A DNA stretch of 64,000 bases from Ziziphus jujuba (Eukaryota > Streptophyta > Magnoliopsida > Rosales > Rhamnaceae): the NCBI RefSeq assembly GCF_031755915.1, contig NC_083379.1:25668001-25732000 (forward strand). Reading direction: 5' to 3'. The notes under the pieces are model-generated. The model worked only from the letters and a program-made list of their open reading frames with translations, searched no databases and was not told the origin of the DNA. Made by a program: the position numbers and the translations under genes. Shown here piece after piece: positions 48,400 through 60,995 of this stretch. Every line of letters starts with the position of its first letter. The stretch's first letter is position 1.

Positions 48400-51300
48400 G
48401 AAATCTCATGAACGCATAGCTTGAACCGAAATTGAATGAAGATATTTGGACAATGGCATTGTAAAAATATCAGCAATTTCTGTTAGCAAGCTTTTCATGA
48501 ACAAAATGATAATCAAGAGAGATATGTTTAGTTCGATAATGAAACACGAGATTAATAGACATATGCAATGCACTCATGTTATCAAAGAACAACTATAATG
48601 ACCGAGAAGATTGAAGACAAAGTTCATTTCGAAGGCTAGAAATCCAAGTAAGTTCAACAGTTGCAGTGGCCATGGCTATGTATTCTGCTTCAGTACTAGA
48701 GTGAGACACCATTGTCTACTTCTTAGAAGACCAGGAAATGTAGTTTGCACCAAAAAATACACAATAGCATGACGTGCTTCTTCGGGGTGATAGGATATCA
48801 TGCCCAGCCAGCATCAGAAAATCCATTCACATTTTGAGTATTTTGAGTAAGAAACCTTAAGCCATACATCATCATTCCTTTTAAATACCATAGTATTATC
48901 CTAACCATCTTGAAATGTAGCATGGTTGGTTTCCAAAAAAATTGACGAACCCAATTGACCTCATATTGAATATCAGGCCATGTAAATGTTAAATATTGAA
49001 ATGCTCTAACCAATTGTCTGTATGTTGTGGCATCCACGGGATCATCATCATTGATGGATGGAGTAACTTTCATAGATATTGGAGTGGAGATGAGTGTAGC
49101 TTTAACCATCTTTGCTTGCTGAAGGAGATCATGTGTATATTTTGTCTAAGAAAGAAAGAAACCACCGTGGAACATATTTACTTCAAAACCAAGGACATAA
49201 TGAAGTGTATCGAGGTTTAAAGAGAAGATCATTCCCAAGTTTTGAATGCATTTTGAGATGAAAGAATAGTTACTGTGATTAAGACATCATCCACATAAAT
49301 TAACAAAATAATGTGATGAATATTATTCTTGTACACAAACATAGAGGAATAAACATGGCTACAAATAAATCCCATATGGAGTACATATGTAGACAATTTA
49401 TCAAACCAGGCTTGTGGTGCCTGTTTAAGGCGATACAGTGACTTATGTAGAAGGTTAACATGTGCATATTTGTTTGGGTCATAGAAATCCAATGATTGCT
49501 CCATGTAGACTGTCTCTTTAAGAACACCATGCGAAAAGGGATTCCTAACATCCAATTGCTTCAAAATCCATCCTGATGAATTGCCAGGGATATGATTAAA
49601 CGAATAGTCGTAGGTTTAACTACAAGATTAAAAGTTTCATCATAGTCCAAGCCAGTAACTTGAATGTATCCTCTTGCCACTAAATAGGCTTTACATTTAT
49701 CTAAACAGCCATTTTGTTTTAATTTTGTTTTAAAGACCAACAATGTTACCATGAGCAGGCCGTGGCACTAATGACCAAGTGTTATTTTGGTGGAGTGCTT
49801 CTAACTCTTCAATCATTGCATTTGTCCATTCTGGTGATTGGAGAGTTTGTTTAACCAATGTGGGTTCTGAAAGAATGGTAGAAGAAAAGTAGTAGGAAGC
49901 CACGTGTGAGGGAGGTTGCAATTCAAATTATTTTTCAGGGTGTTTTCTTAACTGGTTCCTTGTGAGTATAGGATGGGTATCGGTGGTGTCTATTGGCTGT
50001 GGTTTTTGAATGAGAAGATCAATAAAAAGTCCATGGGAAATATCTAGTATTAGGAAGTGGGAAGAGATGGAGTCAAAGGAGTCTATTTGTGGAGAAGTAA
50101 TTGGAGATGTTTGAGGTGGAGGAGAAGATTGTTGTTAGATGGGTAAATGATGGGAAGGTTGAGTGGGTTGATTAATAGAGTGCTGTACACGTTGAAAAGG
50201 TTGAAGGGGTATAGACTTCTCATCCATGCAGCAATCTTGATGACTACGGATCGGTTTTGAAGAAGTGTTTGAGTGGTTCATAGACTTTAGTGGCTGTGGT
50301 TTATTTGGTTGGTGCCACTCATCTGCTTCTGGATACATTATTAAAGGAAGTTGATCATGTGAAACATCATCCAAAGAAGATTTGCAAGGAAAAACAATCT
50401 CATCAAATACCACATGTCTAGATATAAATATTTTATTTATGGTTGGATTTATACATCTATATCCTTTATGTATAAGACTATATCCTATGAATACACACGG
50501 ATAGGATTTTTTATTTATTTATTGAATTTGTTATCTCCTTATTTTGTAAATAAGGAAAGCGTTGACACCCAAGGACTTTAAGCCCACTATATTCTGGACT
50601 CCTACCATATAACTGATAATATGGCATCTTCATGGCTAACGTAGAGGAAAGAAGACAATTGATTAAATAAGCAGTAGTTAAAGACACATTAACCCAATAT
50701 TTCAGAGGCATATTGGCATGAAAAATCATAGTTAACCCTGTTTTAATAATATGTCTGTGTTTTCTTTCTGCGATTCCATTTTATTGTGTTCTTGGGCAAG
50801 ATAATTGATGTATGATACCACACATATCCAAATGAGATTTAAGAACTTTTGAAATAAATTCTCCACCATCATCACTTTGGAAAATTTTAATTTTCCTATC
50901 AAATTGATTTTCTACCGTCCATTGAAATTTTAAAAAACAATCATAAAATTCAAAATTTTTCTTTAAAGGAAATAGCCGGAAGAATCTACTAAAATCATCC
51001 ACAAAAATAGCATAGAATAAAAATCCTTGATTTAAGGCTATTAGAGTCGATCCCCATAAATCATAGTGTATTTTATCTAATGGAAAATCACTTAAAGATT
51101 CAGATTCCTTAAAAGCAAGCTTACATCTCTTGCCCATTTGGAAACTATAATAAAGTTTGTAATTATTCATCCAACTAGAGATAGATAGGTCCTTATCTTT
51201 ATTTAAAACTTGTAACACCTTAGAATGTGGATGTCTTATGGATTGGTGCCAAATTCTTGAAGATGCTTGACCTCCTTTGATGGCATTCAAAGCTGTTAAG

Positions 51301-52660
51301 TATCCATTGTCCAAAGCATAAAGTCCTTCTTTCTTATGTCTCTTCACTATTGTCTTTTGATTTTGGTCCTTAATCATAAAGCCAGAGGATGTAAATTCAA
51401 CAGTGCATAAGTTATCAAGGGTAAGCTTGCTAATTGAAAGTAAATTTTTGGTTGATTTATGTACAACCAAAACATCATTCAAATATAATTTATGATTTCC
51501 ATTTGTTACTATAGTACTACATGTGTGAGAATTAGGTAAAGCTTGTCCATTCCCAAAATATATCATAGCATTGCCTATCTAAGGTTTCTTAAGAGGTAAG
51601 ATACTTGGGCTATGAGTCATAGAGCATTTGCTCCACTATCAGCATAAAATTTATGAGCTTCTACCTATGCTTCTTCTTTGTCCAAATAATCATACCTGTA
51701 TCCGACATCTGGAAGTAGTATGGTAATGCATCTCACAAATTTTACATATAACAGGAGAGTTAGCACTAGAATGATTACCATTACTGTTAAGTCTTTATAT
51801 TTGCTAGTTTTGAATTCTTGATGGTCCTCGGATCCATTGGTTTTCAGCCTATTGAGTTTATCGATTCCATCTACTGTTATCATCATGACTATGTTGTGCA
51901 GATCTATTTGCAGGAGCAAAACCTCGTCCCCATGATGAGAAACGTCCAACTCAACGATTTCCATGTCCTCTGCCACGCTAGTTGATAAAGGCCTGATTGA
52001 GATCAGTTTGTTTAGTTGCTTCTTGATCTAGTAGCACCTGTTCATGACTTCTCAATGCTAAGATGAATTGTGTGAAGGTTGGGTAAAGGTTGTTTTGAAA
52101 GCATTGCTAATCTAAAGTGTTGATATTTTTGACCTAATCCTCTAGATAAGTGAAAACACTTATCTAAATCTCCAATAGGTACCCCTATGGCTGCCAAATT
52201 ATCACACATGGTGTTAAATCATTTGATAAACTCATTGATTGAGGAATTACCTTTCTGCAACCCCATGAGGCTAATGGTTAAAAATATCTCCTTCCCCTTT
52301 ATAGCAGGTAACAAGTGTTCTTTTATTTTGCTCCACACAAGGTATGTTGTATCTAACCAAAAGTAAAACTCAGAATATCAATGGACATTGTTCCCAGGAG
52401 CCACATAATTAAAAGGCCATCGTTACTCATCCATAGTGTATGATTAAGATTTATAACTTGTTTGGTTTCATTACTTTGATCAGAGAGCTTAGCCAATGGA
52501 ATGGTAATATCAAGGATATGATGATAGATTCCTAAGCTTCTGATGAAAGCGCCATAAAAGATAGTTTGTGGAATCAAATTTAATTGAGATAAGACTAGAG
52601 CATTGATGGAAAAATTGAATTGTCAATCTCGGTTCCACTTCAGTAATGATATTTAGATTG
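48400..52660 (-). pseudogene. gag-pol of Copia D
   Basis: From right to left: gag (FDSTNYLLWR, about 52570; LNIITEV near 52640), a decayed protease region near 51600, the pre-integrase and integrase segment in one open frame (51566-50781; NLLSISKL, WHQSIRHPHSK, VDDFSRFFR, QSDDGGEF), and more integrase (50729-50511, MPLKYWVNV). Then RT (ARGYIQVTGLDYDETF, about 49680; MKQLDVRNPF; LYRLKQAPQAWFDKL; YVDDVLI near 49290) and RNase H (49109-48798, TYRQLVRAFQYL and FSDAGWA). Domain order gag-PR-INT-RT-RH is Copia. Many stops and frameshifts are present. Confidence 0.85.
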
Positions 52661-52691
52661 ATCTGTGAGATCGATCTTTGCTCTGATACCA

Positions 52692-52984
52692 TGTTAAATC
52701 TCATGGCTAACAAAAATAATATTTGAGAAATAAATCTTTATGATATACTATGTTTTTCATACCAATAACAGAGGTCATGTGATACATCTATATAGATATA
52801 AAACTATTAGGTTTACAGCTATGTAATACATATGATAAGTTCATAAAACTATAATTATCTCCCAAATCCTTTATCCTCAACTTTACACAATACCATATCA
52901 TCCATATCCTTTAGGATATCTTTGTCTCACAGGTTGCCACAAGGGTTTGTTATTCTGTCATCATCTTTTGTGTGAGGCCTATCA
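52692..52984 (-). repeat. 5' LTR of Copia D
   Basis: Followed directly, on the minus strand, by the Met-tRNA PBS (52691-52680). Confidence 0.88.
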
Positions 52985-53188
52985 CCCTTTCCATATTGGG
53001 CTTACTCAATAATCAATCAAAGGAGTGTTTGGAAACTTCATCTCGCATGTCAACAAAGGAAATGGTTGCCAGCATTCCATAAGCAGAGGTAATAAAAGCC
53101 ACAGGCATGCATATTGCTCCATTGTCGGTATGTGTTTCCTGTGAAACCATTTGGCCTCTTGAATGCAAGCTATCACTTGATATTTCAT

Positions 53189-53902
53189 ATGAAAAAATAA
53201 ATAAATAAAAAAATTAAACCACCAACCCAAATTATTTTATAACATTAAGACTTGTTCATATTTATAATCGGCTTTATTTATGATTATTTGTTTTTATATG
53301 TTCGTTTGGCTTTTTAATTATTACTCTGGTGCTTATATTTTTTTGGGACAAGCACTATCTTTTCTAAATAATTAAAAGGTCAAGTTTGTAATAGGAGGAC
53401 CAACTATAGTTTATATATTGGTGTAATAGAATCAACATAATTATTTTATATATTGATCTAATGAAATCAATATAAATGATTTTGCCTTATCTCTCCTTTT
53501 TCATGGAATCGCTTATTTATCTCCCTGAGTTTAGGGGGAAAGAAGAGGATGCTTTTTTTTTTTTTTTAATTGATAAAGACATGGAATATTTTTGTATGAT
53601 TTTGGTCCATTTCCTATTTAAAGGTAGGTACTTAGTAATATATGCACGTCAATCCATAGGCAATTTCTATCAGTCACTAGCAGAAAATTGGGGTTTAAGG
53701 GATTTATTATCTTACTTTTAATGAGGACCTTATAAATATTGATGGCCAGATGGAAAAATCATGAACGAAATAACTGATTTTAAGTTTTTTTTTTCCTTTA
53801 TTGATTTATTTATTTACTTTTTAAGTTCTTTGATTTTTGTAGTTTTTGTGTGAAACTCCAATCCTATGATTGATCGATCGATTGGTAAGAGGTTCATATG
53901 TA
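53189..53902. other. Remnant of TPS1 intron 5 and unassigned sequence
   Basis: 53220-53560 is closely similar to intron 5 of TPS2 (62510-62815), e.g. TTTTTTTGGGACAAGCA and GACCAACTATAGTTTATATA. Beyond about 53560 the similarity stops where TPS2 has exon 5, so TPS1 is truncated there. Nothing is recognised in 53570-53902. Confidence 0.7.
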
Positions 53903-55293
53903 GGGATGGCAATTTGCCCTGCACATCCCGAAAACCATGGTGCACTGCCCCTAACGGGATGGTTTTTCCCCCAAAAATCAAGATGACGGGGCAGGCTCGG
54001 GGCATTAGATGACAAACCGATTCGGTGTTAGGCCGGCCTAGGGAATGAATACCCCGTCCCTCTATATATATTTATTTTTTTATTTTTTTTATCATTCCTA
54101 ATTTTTTATTAACAAAACAACCCTACCCCTTTAACTCCTCATTTCATTTTCTTCTTGCCCCGACACACACTGCCGCCACCTGCAGTTGCTGCTTCAGCCT
54201 TCACCGCCACCTGTTGTTTCACCATCGGCGCCACCTGCTGCAACAACACTGTTGAGCTCCTTGAGTTGCCGGTAGGATCTCTCTTTCCTTCTTGTTTTTT
54301 GGTTATTGTAAGAGCTTTCTCTGCCATTACTCTAAATCATACATTTTGTTCTTTACTTTTCCATTTGTGGGGAGGCGTTTGGGGTTTGTGGATTGGGACT
54401 GGGGGCCTAGGCCGGCTGACATTTGGGAAGGGGCAACCAGCTCGAGTTAGCAAGATGGAAAGCTGTTGGTTTTATGAAACGGGTTGGGGGCACTCTATTT
54501 CTATTTTATTACTTTCCATTTTCTATTTTTACTTTCTTCTAATTATTTCATTTTCTTATTTGTTATTTTTCATTTTTTATTTTGCCATTATAACAAATAA
54601 ATCTAATCCAATTTTTTCTTCTTTTTTTTCCAGCATAATAATTTTAAAACATTTCTTTTTTAGTGATTCGATCATATCATTTCTTCTTTGTTACATTTCT
54701 TCTATTTATTTTTATCCTTACAAAATATTTTAATTTTATATTTTGCATCCAATTCATTCATTGAAGTATACATGTTTAATCCCCTTTAATGCTATGATAT
54801 CTTTGTCTCCATGACAAAACTGTATACATATATATGTATATATATGTGCATTTTTTCACTACGGCAAAACTACCTTGAATACATAATTGTTTATTTTAAT
54901 TTCCTCTTACACTTGTCGATCATTCAACGAAAAAAAACAAAATATGGCCTAAGTATCGCTCTTGTTCTTTTTTTTTTTTTGGTCAGCATCATGATATTGT
55001 GTTAATAATTAAACATGGTCTTGCTAACACTCATTGCATTATGGAAAACAAGATTGACTCTTTAGATTTTCGAAAATCATTCATGCAAGACCATAATAAT
55101 TAATTTATTTGGAAATAATATTTATATCAATTAAAAATGAAAAAATCATCCCGTCCCGTCTTCGCCTTGCAAAATCCCCATCCTCGCCCCGTATCTAAAA
55201 AAAGGGGGAAAACCATGGGAATGGATGGAAAATTCCCCGTGGGGAAGGGGATGGTATCTTAAAAACCGACCCCATCCCGCCCATTGACATCCC
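53903..55293. mobile_element. Non-autonomous hAT-like element (~1.39 kb)
   Basis: Ends are GGGATGGCAATTTGCCC at the left and, reversed, GGGATGTCAATGGGCGGGA at the right. Both ends continue with GGGG/CCCC-rich motifs typical of this plant hAT group (CCCCGTCCC, CCCATCCCGCCC). The flanking 8 bp (CATATGTA and CATATATC) agree at six positions. No transposase is readable. The middle has a CCACCTGC-rich segment (54165-54260) and a 192-codon chance ORF. It lies between the two TPS loci. Confidence 0.62.
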
Positions 55294-55626
55294 CATATAT
55301 CAACCCATTTTGTCTTTATCACGTAGATCCCAAGAATTTCTTGCTAGCCATACTACTCCATATACAACCGCTTTACCAACTGGGGTCAAGTGACCTCTTT
55401 GGGGTCAAGAAAGAATTGATAGTTACGATAATAAGCAGATCCAATTAACAACATTCATTCCATATGGATTACACTGAGAGATACATCAATCCTTTCAACA
55501 TTTTCCACTACTTGTTTAGGATAACTTCTCACTTTCGTAGCATAGAATAGAATTCACATAAATTAATCTTACAAAGTTTATAATTGTTATTCTAGGAGGA
55601 ACCAAAATAGTATTCCATAAACTATA
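55294..55626. other. 3' flank of TPS2
   Basis: Non-coding; 55490-55626 resembles the TPS1 3' flank. No other feature seen. Confidence 0.55.
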
Positions 55627-55845
55627 TTACAGAGATACAGGATTGATAAGCAGAGAAGCAACTAATTCCTTAAGCACAATGCTAACATGAGTATAGCCAT
55701 CTTCATCCTTGTATATAACATCAATGGCCCGTGCAAGATGGAGACTTCGCACGAGAAGTGGCATAGGAACTGGAGTTGGGTAGAGACACTCTTCGTTTAT
55801 GTCTTTCCATGCATCGCTAACATGTTTGCGAAATTCATTCACTAT

Positions 55846-56881
55846 TGTTGGGGTGAGAAGGTTATGACCAAGAGCAAGCTAGCTTGAAGTGTTAGCAACA
55901 AGCAAGCTTTTGGTGATGCTCTTGGGAATGGTTGTGAGTGAGTTGTGTTTTTAGGTTTTTGTTATGGTGTTTTATGGTTTTTAGGGTTCCTAAAGTGTTC
56001 TAAGGTGTTGAAGAAGAGATAAGAAGAAGAGGAACACATTGGCTTTTGAAAATAAGGCTTTGATGGGTAGCCATTTCATTCATTTTTCAATATAAGCTTG
56101 AAATTACAACTAGTTCACACATGCCAAGCATGTGAGCTTACAAAATGAGTAAAGTATTTGAAATTTAAAAAGTAAAATGGTCAACACCTAACTTTTCATA
56201 CACAAAAGAGTCAAAAACCAGCTGCAACATGTCTATTCCAAATATAGTAAAAAGTGGCACATGGTTTGAACTAAGTTCCTATTGTTTAACTAGTTTGGGT
56301 AAACAACCAAACTAGCTTCACCTACTTAGTTCCCCTTTGTATCTGCTTATGAAACTTGGTTTGAAGCATCCTTGGTCATCAATAAATATTGTTCCAAGAG
56401 CTAGGAAAGTTCTGGAACCGGATCATGGGCCAAACAGCTCCAAAGCTGACCCATACTCTGCATACTGGGCCCATCATATACAACAATCTGTTTGGAATAG
56501 AAAATGGACTTTCCCATGTCATTTGGACCTGAAATTTGAACCATAGTCTTCTATATATGTCTGTAGACATCCCTCAACATTTCAGCCTAAAAATCCATTT
56601 GCAACCTGAGATATAAGATAAATAGTGGAACTATGTTGCTGGAAATTATGAATCCAACACCATAGGCATTTCAAGCATAACATTCCTACTCTTTTGTGCA
56701 TAATTTTGCCTATACTTTTGCATACATAACTTAGGCACAAAACATTATCAAAATATACCTTGCATAAATTAAAACATACAAAAAAAAATATAAACTCATA
56801 AAAGGAAATGATTTGATACCAAGGTGTGCATGCTAGCCGGTGACATGCACCATCAAGTGGCAAAATTGCCACACTTCAACA
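55846..56881 (-). repeat. 3' LTR of Copia E (1036 bp)
   Basis: About 98 percent identical by eye to 60996-62031. Its first six bases (minus strand) supply the last codon and stop of pol. Confidence 0.95.
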
Positions 56882-59800
56882 CTCCTCCTTGACAATTTTG
56901 TATGAGACGTTGAGAAGTCCTCTCAATATCTCAAATCTCTTATTTCCCAATGGCTTGGTGAAGATATCTGCCAAGTTCTCCTCGGAAGTCACATACTCCA
57001 ACTTCACTTCACCACTTGCTTCAAATTCCCTTAAGGAATGATACTTGACCGGTATGTGCTTGGTCCTCCCATGTTGGACTGGATTTTGTGCAATTGCTAT
57101 TGCTGAAGTATTGTCACACAATATTACCGTGGCTTCCTCTTGCTTCAAGCTCAAGTCCTCCAATAATTTTCTAAGCCAAACACCTTGATTAGCATAACTT
57201 GAGCAAGCAATATACTCGGCTTCCGCAGTGCTTTGTGCAACGGTTTGTTGCTTCTTGGAATTCCATGAGAAAGGACCATTTCCAAGAGTGTAAATGTAGC
57301 CCGATGTGCTCTTGCTATCATCCAAAGAACCAGCCCAATCACTATCACTATAACCAAGCAAAGCTTCATTCATGCCATCCTTGTACCATATACCAAAATC
57401 ACTAGTACCTTTCAAATACCTTAGGATTCTTTTTGCACAACTAAGATGATTTTGTGATGGACTATGCATAAATCTTGACAAAACAGCCACACTAAACATG
57501 ATATCCGGTCTAGTAGAGCATACATATAAAAGGCTACCAATTAAACTTCTATAGATGGAAGGATTTACCTTTGGAGAATCATCATCCTTCACCAACTTGG
57601 TGCCTTCATTCATAGGTGTGGCAACGCTATTACAATCTTCCATGTCAAACTTCTTGAGCAACTCCTTCACATAGCTTTCTTGAGATATGAAGGTGCCCTT
57701 GGATGATTGGACAACTTCAATTCCAAGAAAATATTTCATCTCTCCAAGGCTAGACATCTCAAAGTTCAATTCTAGCTCACTTTTGAAATTGCTCACTTCT
57801 TTCTCATTACCACCGGTCACTAGGAGGTCATCAACATAAAGAGACACCAACACCATGCAACCATGAGTCCTAATATACAATGTAGGCTCATTAGGACTCC
57901 TCCTAAATCCATGCTTTGTCAAAAAACCATCTATCTTGGCATACCATGCCCTAGGAGCTTGTTTAAGGCCATACAAGGCCTTGTGTAGCTTGTATACGTT
58001 CTCTTCACTTCCTTTCTTCACAAAACCTTCGGGTTGCACAACATAGACCTCTTCCTTCAATATTCCATTCAAGAAGGCTGACTTCACATCAAGGTGATAT
58101 ATTTTCCAAGACTTTTGTGCCGAAATTGCAAGGAGAAGTCTTATGGTTTCCATCCTTGCAACCGGTGCAAAAGTCTCTCCATAATCCACACCGGCTTGTT
58201 GTGCATATCCTTTGACAACAAGCCTTGCCTTGTGCTTATTTATGGACCCATCCGGATTGTACTTGGTCCTAAAGATCCACTTCACCCCAATAGCATTCTT
58301 TCCCTTCGGTTTTGTTATCAAGCTCCAAGTGTCATTCTTGTTTATCACATCAATTTCATCTTGCATGGCTTGTCTCCACTCTTTTCTTGCCATAGCCTCA
58401 TGGACATTGATTGGATCACTCAATGCCACATTACACCTTTCATAAATCTCATTAAGAGGTCTTGTGCCTCTCACACCATCACCAATCTCCAAATCAACCC
58501 CTATGGAGATTTCTAGCTCATTCTCATCATATTCATCATCATGGGCAGCACCTTCATCATTTCCTTATTCCTCATCATTATCATGAGCTTCAAGCCGATT
58601 GTCTTCATCCATACTAGCCAACTCCTCCTTACTACAAACCCATTTAGCTTCCTCATCAACTGTCACATCTCTACTTATCACAAGTTTCTTGGTTTCCAAG
58701 TTATACACTCTATATCCCTTGGTCACATCACTATAGCCAACCAAGACACCAACTTGTGACCTTTCATCAAGCTTTCCTCTCTTCTCTTGTGGTACTAGGA
58801 TGTAACAAATGCTTCCAAATACCCTTAGATGATCAAGAGAAGGCTTATATCCAAACCAAAGCTCAAATGGGGTTTTACTCTTCAAAGACTTGGAGTAAAG
58901 CCTATTTTGGATGTAGATGGATGTATTAACTCCTTCGGCCCAAAACTTCTTTGGCAAGCCACTTTCAAACAACAAACATCTAGCCATCTCCATGATGGTA
59001 CGGTTCTTCCTTTCACATACACCATTTTGTTGTGGTGTGTATGGTGTAGTAAATTGATGAACTATACCATGATCCTTACAAAGTTGTTTGAAAGCCTCAC
59101 TTGTGTATTCCCCACCATTGTCCGTCCTTAACACCTTTATAGTGCAACCGGATTGATTTTGCACTAACATCATAAATTCTACAAACTTCTCCAAAGCTTG
59201 TGATTTTCTTTCAAGGAAATACACCCAACACATTCTTGAGTAATCATCAATGAAAGTTATGAAATACTTGCTGCCATTTAAGGATGGAATACTCATAGGA
59301 CCACAAATATCCGAATGTATAAGTCCTAGCTTCTCCTTTGATCTCCAAGAACAAGATTGAAATGCTAGCCTAGTATGCTTTCCTTTTTGACACACTTCAC
59401 ACACATGTTCTTGCTTCTCCACCAATGGCATGTCTCTAACAAGTTCATGTGTGCCTACCAATGACTTAAAGCTAGCATGGCCTAGTCTTTTATGCCAAAG
59501 TTGAGAGGTGTTCTCAACTTTGGTGTTCAATGCAACCGATGCACCATTTTCATCCATATTCAACCTAAAATTCTTGTTCTTCATTCCAACACACATTAAT
59601 TCATTTCCATGTGGATCAACTATAGTGCATGTCATGTTTGAGAAGTGTAATGCATATTTGTTCTCAAGCATTTGACCTACACTAAGTAAGTTCTCACATA
59701 AGGAAGGTACATAGAGAACATCATGGATAGTTTTGATACATTTGGTGGTGTGTATCACCACATCTCCTTTGCCTTTCACTTCCATCAAGGCTCCATTTCC

Positions 59801-60303
59801 AATTTTGACTTTGTTGTGGCTGCTCCTATCCAAGTTTGTGAACCACTCATGCTTGTGAGACATATGGTGTGTTGCTCCACTATCAATGATCCATCCTTCA
59901 TCATTCTTGATGCTACTAAAACAAGTAGCAACAAACAACTCTTCGGATTCACTATCACTTGCATTATCTTTAGCAACATTTGCTTGTTGCTTATCTTTCT
60001 TGTTTGCCTTGCATACTCTCTCCACATGACCCTTTTGTTGGCATTTATGGCAAAATGCATCCGGCCTCCACCAACACCTTCTTGGATGATGACCTTTCTT
60101 CTTGCAATGGTGACAAGGTTCATAGGACTTCCTCTCGGGTTTCCTAGTCTCACCTTTCTCCTTTATGACCTTAAGCTTGTTCTTCTTTTGATTTTGTGTC
60201 TTTTGATGTTGTTTAGACACAAATGCAGCCTCCATTGATTCTTCATGTCTAATCCTCCTCCTTTGCTCCGTAGCTTGCAAGGCATTCACCAACTCGGTCA
60301 AGG
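56876..60303 (-). pseudogene. pol region of Copia E (nucleocapsid, protease, integrase, RT, RNase H)
   Basis: One frame is open for 578 codons (60301-58565), stopped by a single TAA, then continues in the same frame to 56876. In order: two CCHC knuckles (CHHCKKKGHHPRRC, CHKCQQKGHVERVC, about 60130-60010); protease WIIDSGATHHMS; pre-integrase LWHKRLGHASF; integrase with HSDICGPM, LRTDNGGEY and ERKNRTIMEMAR, so D, D and E are present; RT with [10 protein letters not shown] and YVDDLL (YVDD at 57839-57828); RNase H with [11 protein letters not shown] and STAEAEY. It ends KEEC and a stop, encoded by the PPT and LTR start. Tork-like Copia is my best guess. Catalytic residues look intact; the stop falls in the linker between integrase and RT. 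Confidence 0.92.
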
Positions 60304-60426
60304 AAATTTCATTTAGGTTCCTTGACTAACCAATGAAGATATCTTAGCTTCAAACCTCTCGGGCAAGGAGACCAACACCTTCTCCACAATCCTTTGGTCA
60401 CTTAATCTTTCACCTAGCACCCTAAT

Positions 60427-60861
60427 TTAATTCACCACATTAAGAAGCCTTGTGGTGAACTCCTTAACCGTTTCTTTGTCTTTCATCTTGATAGTCTCAA
60501 ACTCCCTCCTTAGGTTAAGGATTTGCATTTGCCTTGTCCTTGCACTCCCTTGGAACTCATCTTGAAGTTTGTCCCAAGCTTCTTTGGCACTCTCACATGC
60601 CATTATCCTTGTGAAAATGGTATCACTAATACAAGAAAGAATGGCGGTGAGAGCCTTGAAACCTTTAGCCAATTCCTCCTCATGGTGCTTGATTTGGTTG
60701 ACTGTTGCCCCTCGTCTCAAAGGCTCGGGTTCTTGGGGATTTATGGTGACCTCCCAAAGACCATAAGCCTTCAAGTAGGCTTGCATCTTGATACTCCAAA
60801 TGTTGTAGTTCTCCCCATTGAAGATAGGAGGAGAAGGTGTTGAAAAACTTGAAGAAGCCAT
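60427..60861 (-). pseudogene. gag N-terminal part of Copia E
   Basis: MASSSFSTPSPPIFNGENYN start at 60861, then WSIKMQAYLKAYGLWE, and the UBN2-type gag region (AWDKLQDEFQG, MQILNLRREFE) to VVN at 60430. A TAA at 60427-60429 interrupts it. The same frame then continues (RIVEKVLVSLPERFEAKI) to about 60325, where a small deletion shifts into the frame of the downstream pol ORF. Gag forms the particle. Both lesions look like recent point changes in an otherwise well-kept gene. Confidence 0.9.
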
Positions 60862-60980
60862 GTGAATGTTGCTTTCTAGTATGAAGGAATATGAAAATAT
60901 ATTTGTGCTTTCAAGTATCTCTTCACTCTCAAGGAACGAACCAGCCCAAGAACCTCACAAATCTCACAAAAATGTGCCTT

Positions 60981-60992
60981 GCTCTGATACCA
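60981..60992 (-). other. Primer-binding site, initiator Met-tRNA (Copia E)
   Basis: TGGTATCAGAGC on the minus strand, three bases from the 5' LTR. Confidence 0.92.
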
Positions 60993-60995
60993 CTT

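Larger units (their letters stand above)
48057..52984 (-). mobile_element. Copia element D, degenerate, inserted in TPS1 exon 6
   Basis: Oriented on the minus strand. The 5' LTR is 52984-52692 (293 bp), the 3' LTR 48378-48057 (322 bp, with a ~29-bp internal duplication). The target duplication CCCTT flanks it (48052-48056 and 52985-52989). The LTR starts TGATAGGCC and ends ATTTAACA; the 3' copy ends CAACG, one change. The PBS is 52691-52680 (TGGTATCAGAGC) and the PPT 48390-48379. The interior encodes a heavily damaged gag-pol. Confidence 0.9.
47545..53188 (-). pseudogene. TPS1: TPS-a sesquiterpene synthase pseudogene, exons 6-7 only, split by Copia D
   Basis: Exon 7 (47895-47545) reads [31 protein letters not shown] and [13 protein letters not shown]. 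The stop present in TPS2 is TAC here (47602-47604), adding 17 residues. Exon 6 consists of 53188-52990 plus 48056-48005 around Copia D; it holds ISFVDMRDE and LMDDVVSHK, part of the NSE/DTE metal-binding motif, which continues into exon 7. Lesions: the exon 6 acceptor is CAT instead of an AG, there is a 2-bp insertion after EQY, and a TGA at 53013-53015. The copy lacks exons 1-5; similarity to TPS2 ends in intron 5 near 53560. Intact enzymes of this family cyclise farnesyl diphosphate in the cytosol; this copy cannot. Confidence 0.88.

Noticed and set aside
54155..54733. 192-codon plus-strand ORF
   Set aside because: Low-complexity Phe/Ser/Ile translation within a non-autonomous hAT-like element; no motif.
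58094..58516. 140-codon ORF opposite Copia E pol
   Set aside because: Antisense shadow of the conserved RT frame; so are those at 59723-60238 and 60523-60843.
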